A stretch of DNA of 64,000 bases from Hirundichthys speculiger (taxonomy: Eukaryota > Chordata > Actinopteri > Beloniformes > Exocoetidae), in NCBI GenBank assembly GCA_018398805.1, contig JAGFBZ010000292.1, forward strand, positions 434,001 to 498,000. The letters run 5' to 3'. How positions within the stretch are numbered: the stretch's first letter is position 1; every line of letters starts with the position of its first letter. This document shows, piece by piece, positions 61,298 through 64,000 of the stretch. Made by a program: the position numbers and the translations under genes. The notes below the pieces were generated by a model. The model worked only from the letters and a program-made list of their open reading frames with translations. It searched no databases and was not told where the DNA came from.

Positions 61298-61671
61298 ATT
61301 CAAAAACCGTCAGCCAGATTTCAGCCTTTTGTTCAAGGTGTTAGCAATGTTATCCATGCTGTCAGACTCAGAGGTTTTCATCCCACCGATCCAGAAGGAC
61401 ACTGACCGCCCTGCTGAATCTGCAGAGCGGGAATCACCTGAATCCACAGACTCACCCGGCTCCACGGACACACGACTCAGTGAGATGGTGCACTACAGAC
61501 TTCGTCTCATTTCTTATAACTACGTGTTTACAAGCCCTTTGTCATATAGTTAACCGGCTGTCAGCTTTCTGTTCAAACTGTTAGCATGTTAGCCTGTTAA
61601 CCATGCTTTTGGAGTTGGAGCGTTCAACTCCACTAATTCAAAGCCCACAGACTCATCTGAATAAAATAGAT
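61298..61671. other. Short tandem duplication, no gene called
   Basis: Related segments CAGCCTTTTGTTCAAGGTGT..TTAGC..CCATGCTGT (61322 on) and CAGCTTTCTGTTCAAACTGT..TTAGC..CCATGCTTT (61561 on) suggest a roughly 240-bp diverged duplication. ORF 61329-61553 has an acidic Ser/Pro-rich look (SDSEVFIPPIQKDTDRPAES), but there is no support for it as an exon. Confidence 0.4.
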
Positions 61672-61684
61672 GAATAAACGGATT

Positions 61685-62012
61685 GCTCGGCAGGGGGGGT
61701 CCTGGATTGAACCTCGGGGCCTTTCTGTGTGGAGTTTGCATGTTCTCCCCGTGCTTGCGTGGGTTTCCTCCGGGTACTCCGGCTTCCTCCCACAGTCCAA
61801 AGACATGCATGTCAGGTTAATTGATAATTCCAAATTGCCCATAGGGTGTGAATGTGAGTGTGAACGTTGTGTGTCTGTATGTGTGACCCTGCTATGGACT
61901 GGTGACCTGTCCAGGGTGTACCCCTGCCTTTCGCCTGTAGACAGCTGGGATAGGCTCCAGCAGATCCCCGTGACCCTTCAAGGATGAAACGGGTATAGAT
62001 AATGGATGGATG
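61685..62012 (+). mobile_element. SINE with 13-bp target-site duplications
   Basis: Same family as 19880-20240 (GGGTTTCCTCCGGGTACTCC, AGGCTCCAGCAGATCCCCGT, tail GATAATGGATGGATG). It is flanked by perfect GAATAAACGGATT repeats at 61672-61684 and 62013-62025. It is 5'-truncated: the A box is gone and a weak B box (GGATTGAACC) remains. Confidence 0.85.
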
Positions 62013-62025
62013 GAATAAACGGATT

Positions 62026-63210
62026 CCTCCCATTCAGTTTGTGCGCTCCTACTGTGCTGTTATATTCTTAAATGTTTAAATAAAATCAATGTAGCCTTCA
62101 AGTCATTATTTTTGACGAAACACAAGTCTGTCTTTATGCTTGTATTTGAAAATAAACAAAAGCCAATAAATCTCTTCATTTAAAGCTCCTTAAAACAATC
62201 ATTACACATTATAGATATATGTTTGCTATCAACTTTAGCTACACTTATTTGTTTATCAAACTCCTGTTTCACTATCAGGACTGCTGTTTATTTATGCAGG
62301 GATTTGTAAGGACTCCAAGAGTGATCCAATAGGACTTGGATCCCTAAAAGGAGCTAGAGTTTCACATCACAACAATGTCAGTACAAACAAAGACTGCAGG
62401 GAGAGTGGTAAGAGTGCGGACGAGGGATTATAGCGCTTATTAAAAGATGGTGCAATATTTTTACACAGAGATCCTACAATGCTGCGATTACAGAGTCACC
62501 AATATGCTGCCCTTGTGCTGTTCATAGGGATCAAGCTTAAGGGGATGTAATTGTGAGCTAGTGTGTCAGATAACAAGGTTATTGAACAACACGCGTCACT
62601 CCCAGCAGTGCGTTCCAAATTGCCCGCAAACCTTTTCTCTCCTTTGTTTTGCCTCTATGACTATCTTTTCTTCAGTTGGAACTTAACAATGAAAATACTC
62701 CGTCGTTCCACCTTGGGAATGCTCACAAAGAAAATGAGACAGAATATTGGTCTTGTCTCAAGGTGTTACATGTAAAGAAAGAGTCATCTGTGCGAGCGTG
62801 CTTGATAAAAATAACCTGTTCTCAGATTAGCCTTGACCTTTAAGAAGGTCGCGGTCATGTAGGTAAATCTGTAATTGTAATCGTTTAGTCAGCCTTACTT
62901 TTTTTAGCAGCCCTAACCTCACACATTTATGATATTCATAAAACCATCTGTGCAGCTCTGCTTTTCATGGCTGTTTAACAAGCACTCATCATTTTTACGT
63001 TCTCCTGGCAAGAACTGTAACCAATCATCCAAAGTGACTAGACTACTGTTCGCCTGTCAGAGTGTCAGAAAAAACCGTCCTGTGCGCTGATGTGCAAAAT
63101 GATCTTCCAACCACAGATGGCCGCAAATCAGCCTGCCAGTGGAGTATGTGGTTCACCACCTGAAGATCCATCACGATGTGCCTGTCATGGCACACGGAAA
63201 AGCCAAAGAC
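62026..63210. other. No gene seen
   Basis: Sequence of mixed composition. The stretch 62500-62860 is relatively complex and free of repeats, but I see no exon signature. Confidence 0.4.
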
Positions 63211-63282
63211 GACAGATAAAAGCTGCCATATAAAGTTGTATACATGCATGTATACAACTTTATATGGCAGCTTTTATCTGTC
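63211..63282. repeat. Perfect 72-bp palindrome without spacer
   Basis: 36-bp arms, 63211-63246 and 63247-63282, are exact reverse complements. The centre is TACATG|CATGTA and the outer ends GACAGATAAAAGC..GCTTTTATCTGTC. Pairing stops at the next base on each side. Confidence 0.95.
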
Positions 63283-64000
63283 TTTTATCTGTTTTACCTT
63301 CAGTCTGTATACATGTAGACAGAGCCCCTCACTGATGCAAAGTCGCAAATGTAAAGAAAGCAGGTCTTTTTGTCCAAAGAGTGCATTTATGACTCATTTC
63401 AACAATTGTTCAAACAACATATTAAAAAAACACTAGGAACAGGTGAAAAAAAAAAAACAGGTAAAGCCTCTCATGCATGCTTCCAGTGTTTTTCTTTCCT
63501 GCTTTTCCACTCAGATTTAAACAGAAACGGATGGTTAAGGAGTGGGAATCCTGCGGTTTTCCTGTCATAATTCATAAAAGCCCCCCACCCCCACCCCTCC
63601 CAGGACACACACGGGAACACATACACACCTATACAAATGTGTTTTTTTTTGTTGGCTTTAACAGAACGGCCGTGTTATGTGTCCACAACACACATTAACG
63701 TTAAAGAACAGAGCACAGATGGTAGTCATTTTTTAGGAGGCAAAACAGTAACTAGCACCTCTTCAGCTAAAGATTAACTACTTCCAACTCTGCCAGGTTA
63801 AAAAAAATAAAATATATACGCCTCGTCCCAGCTACACGGCTTCAGCCAAGTTTGCTTGATTTACAGTGGCACAAAGCTCAAGTTTGTGGGCTCCCCCTCT
63901 GTTCATGTCATTTATCTTCTTGACCTGGATGGAAAAAAAAAGAAAAGAAAAAGAATTTAAAAGCATAAAATTTTAACTGCAAAAAAACAACAAAAAGTTC
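63283..64000. other. No gene seen
   Basis: A-rich and C-rich short runs (63448-63458, 63581-63597, 63641-63650). Nothing recognised. Confidence 0.45.

Noticed and set aside
61329..61553. Acidic Ser/Pro-rich ORF
   Set aside because: Composition is suggestive, but there are no splice sites, conservation evidence or recognised motifs, and it lies in a diverged local duplication.
1..64000. CRISPR arrays, rRNA, operons, integrons or prokaryotic defence systems
   Set aside because: No regularly spaced repeats, no ribosome-binding-site-led gene clusters. Composition, splice sites and repeats are vertebrate.

Overview
This window is vertebrate nuclear DNA, almost certainly from a teleost fish. It is AT-rich and gene-sparse, coding sequence is split into short exons with GT/AG splice sites, and it is full of fish-type repeats: L2/Rex-like LINE 3' ends with the tail GCTATACAAATAAA..TTGAATTG, tRNA-derived SINEs ending in (ATGG)n, hAT and PIF/Harbinger DNA transposons, AC/AT/AG microsatellites and long homopolymers. 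There is no operon structure, CRISPR array or rRNA.

Host gene. Three minus-strand exons at 31318-31162, 15054-14986 and 3857-3544 join in phase (0/1, 1/1, 1/0) into about 179 codons of a Rho GTPase-activating protein of the ARHGAP6/ARHGAP36 family. They cover the region upstream of the catalytic RhoGAP domain, which should lie left of the window. The gene therefore runs right to left across at least the left half of the window, with introns of about 11 and 16 kb. No upstream exon was recognised in 31.3-64 kb.

The most interesting locus is inside the 16-kb intron. A hAT transposon at 26281-30663 is bounded by 15-bp terminal inverted repeats (13/15 matching) and a perfect 8-bp target-site duplication, TACATAAC. 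Its own transposase is broken (frameshifts, a missing C-terminus, a LINE tail inserted). Yet it carries, in the same orientation, an uninterrupted intronless 328-codon ORF for a SUN-domain (inner nuclear membrane, LINC-complex) protein at 28628-29614. Two strong hairpins lie upstream of that ORF, and a duplicated piece of transposase sequence lies on either side. It looks like a host gene copy captured, or landed in, by a DNA transposon and kept open while the vehicle decayed.

Other mobile DNA, left to right: a LINE tail at 9.74-10.04 kb; an internally deleted hAT (11504-13026, minus) that still holds three spliceable exons of the transposase N-terminus; an L2-like LINE at 18.39-19.61 kb; a full SINE at 19.88-20.24 kb; a LINE reverse-transcriptase fragment at 33.2-33.6 kb; SINE pieces at 36.99-37.33, 39.73-39.82 and 49.0 kb; an old DNA transposon split by an L2-like LINE at 42.65-44.83 kb; a 1-kb purine tract at 45.8-46.9 kb; a 286-bp MITE at 53.49-53.78 kb; a two-gene PIF/Harbinger element (54189-56362) with a second TTAA-flanked element nested in it; a 1.0-kb hAT-like MITE (60275-61289); and a SINE with 13-bp target duplications (61685-62012). 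A perfect 72-bp palindrome with no spacer lies at 63211-63282. The rest is intronic or intergenic sequence in which I see no gene.
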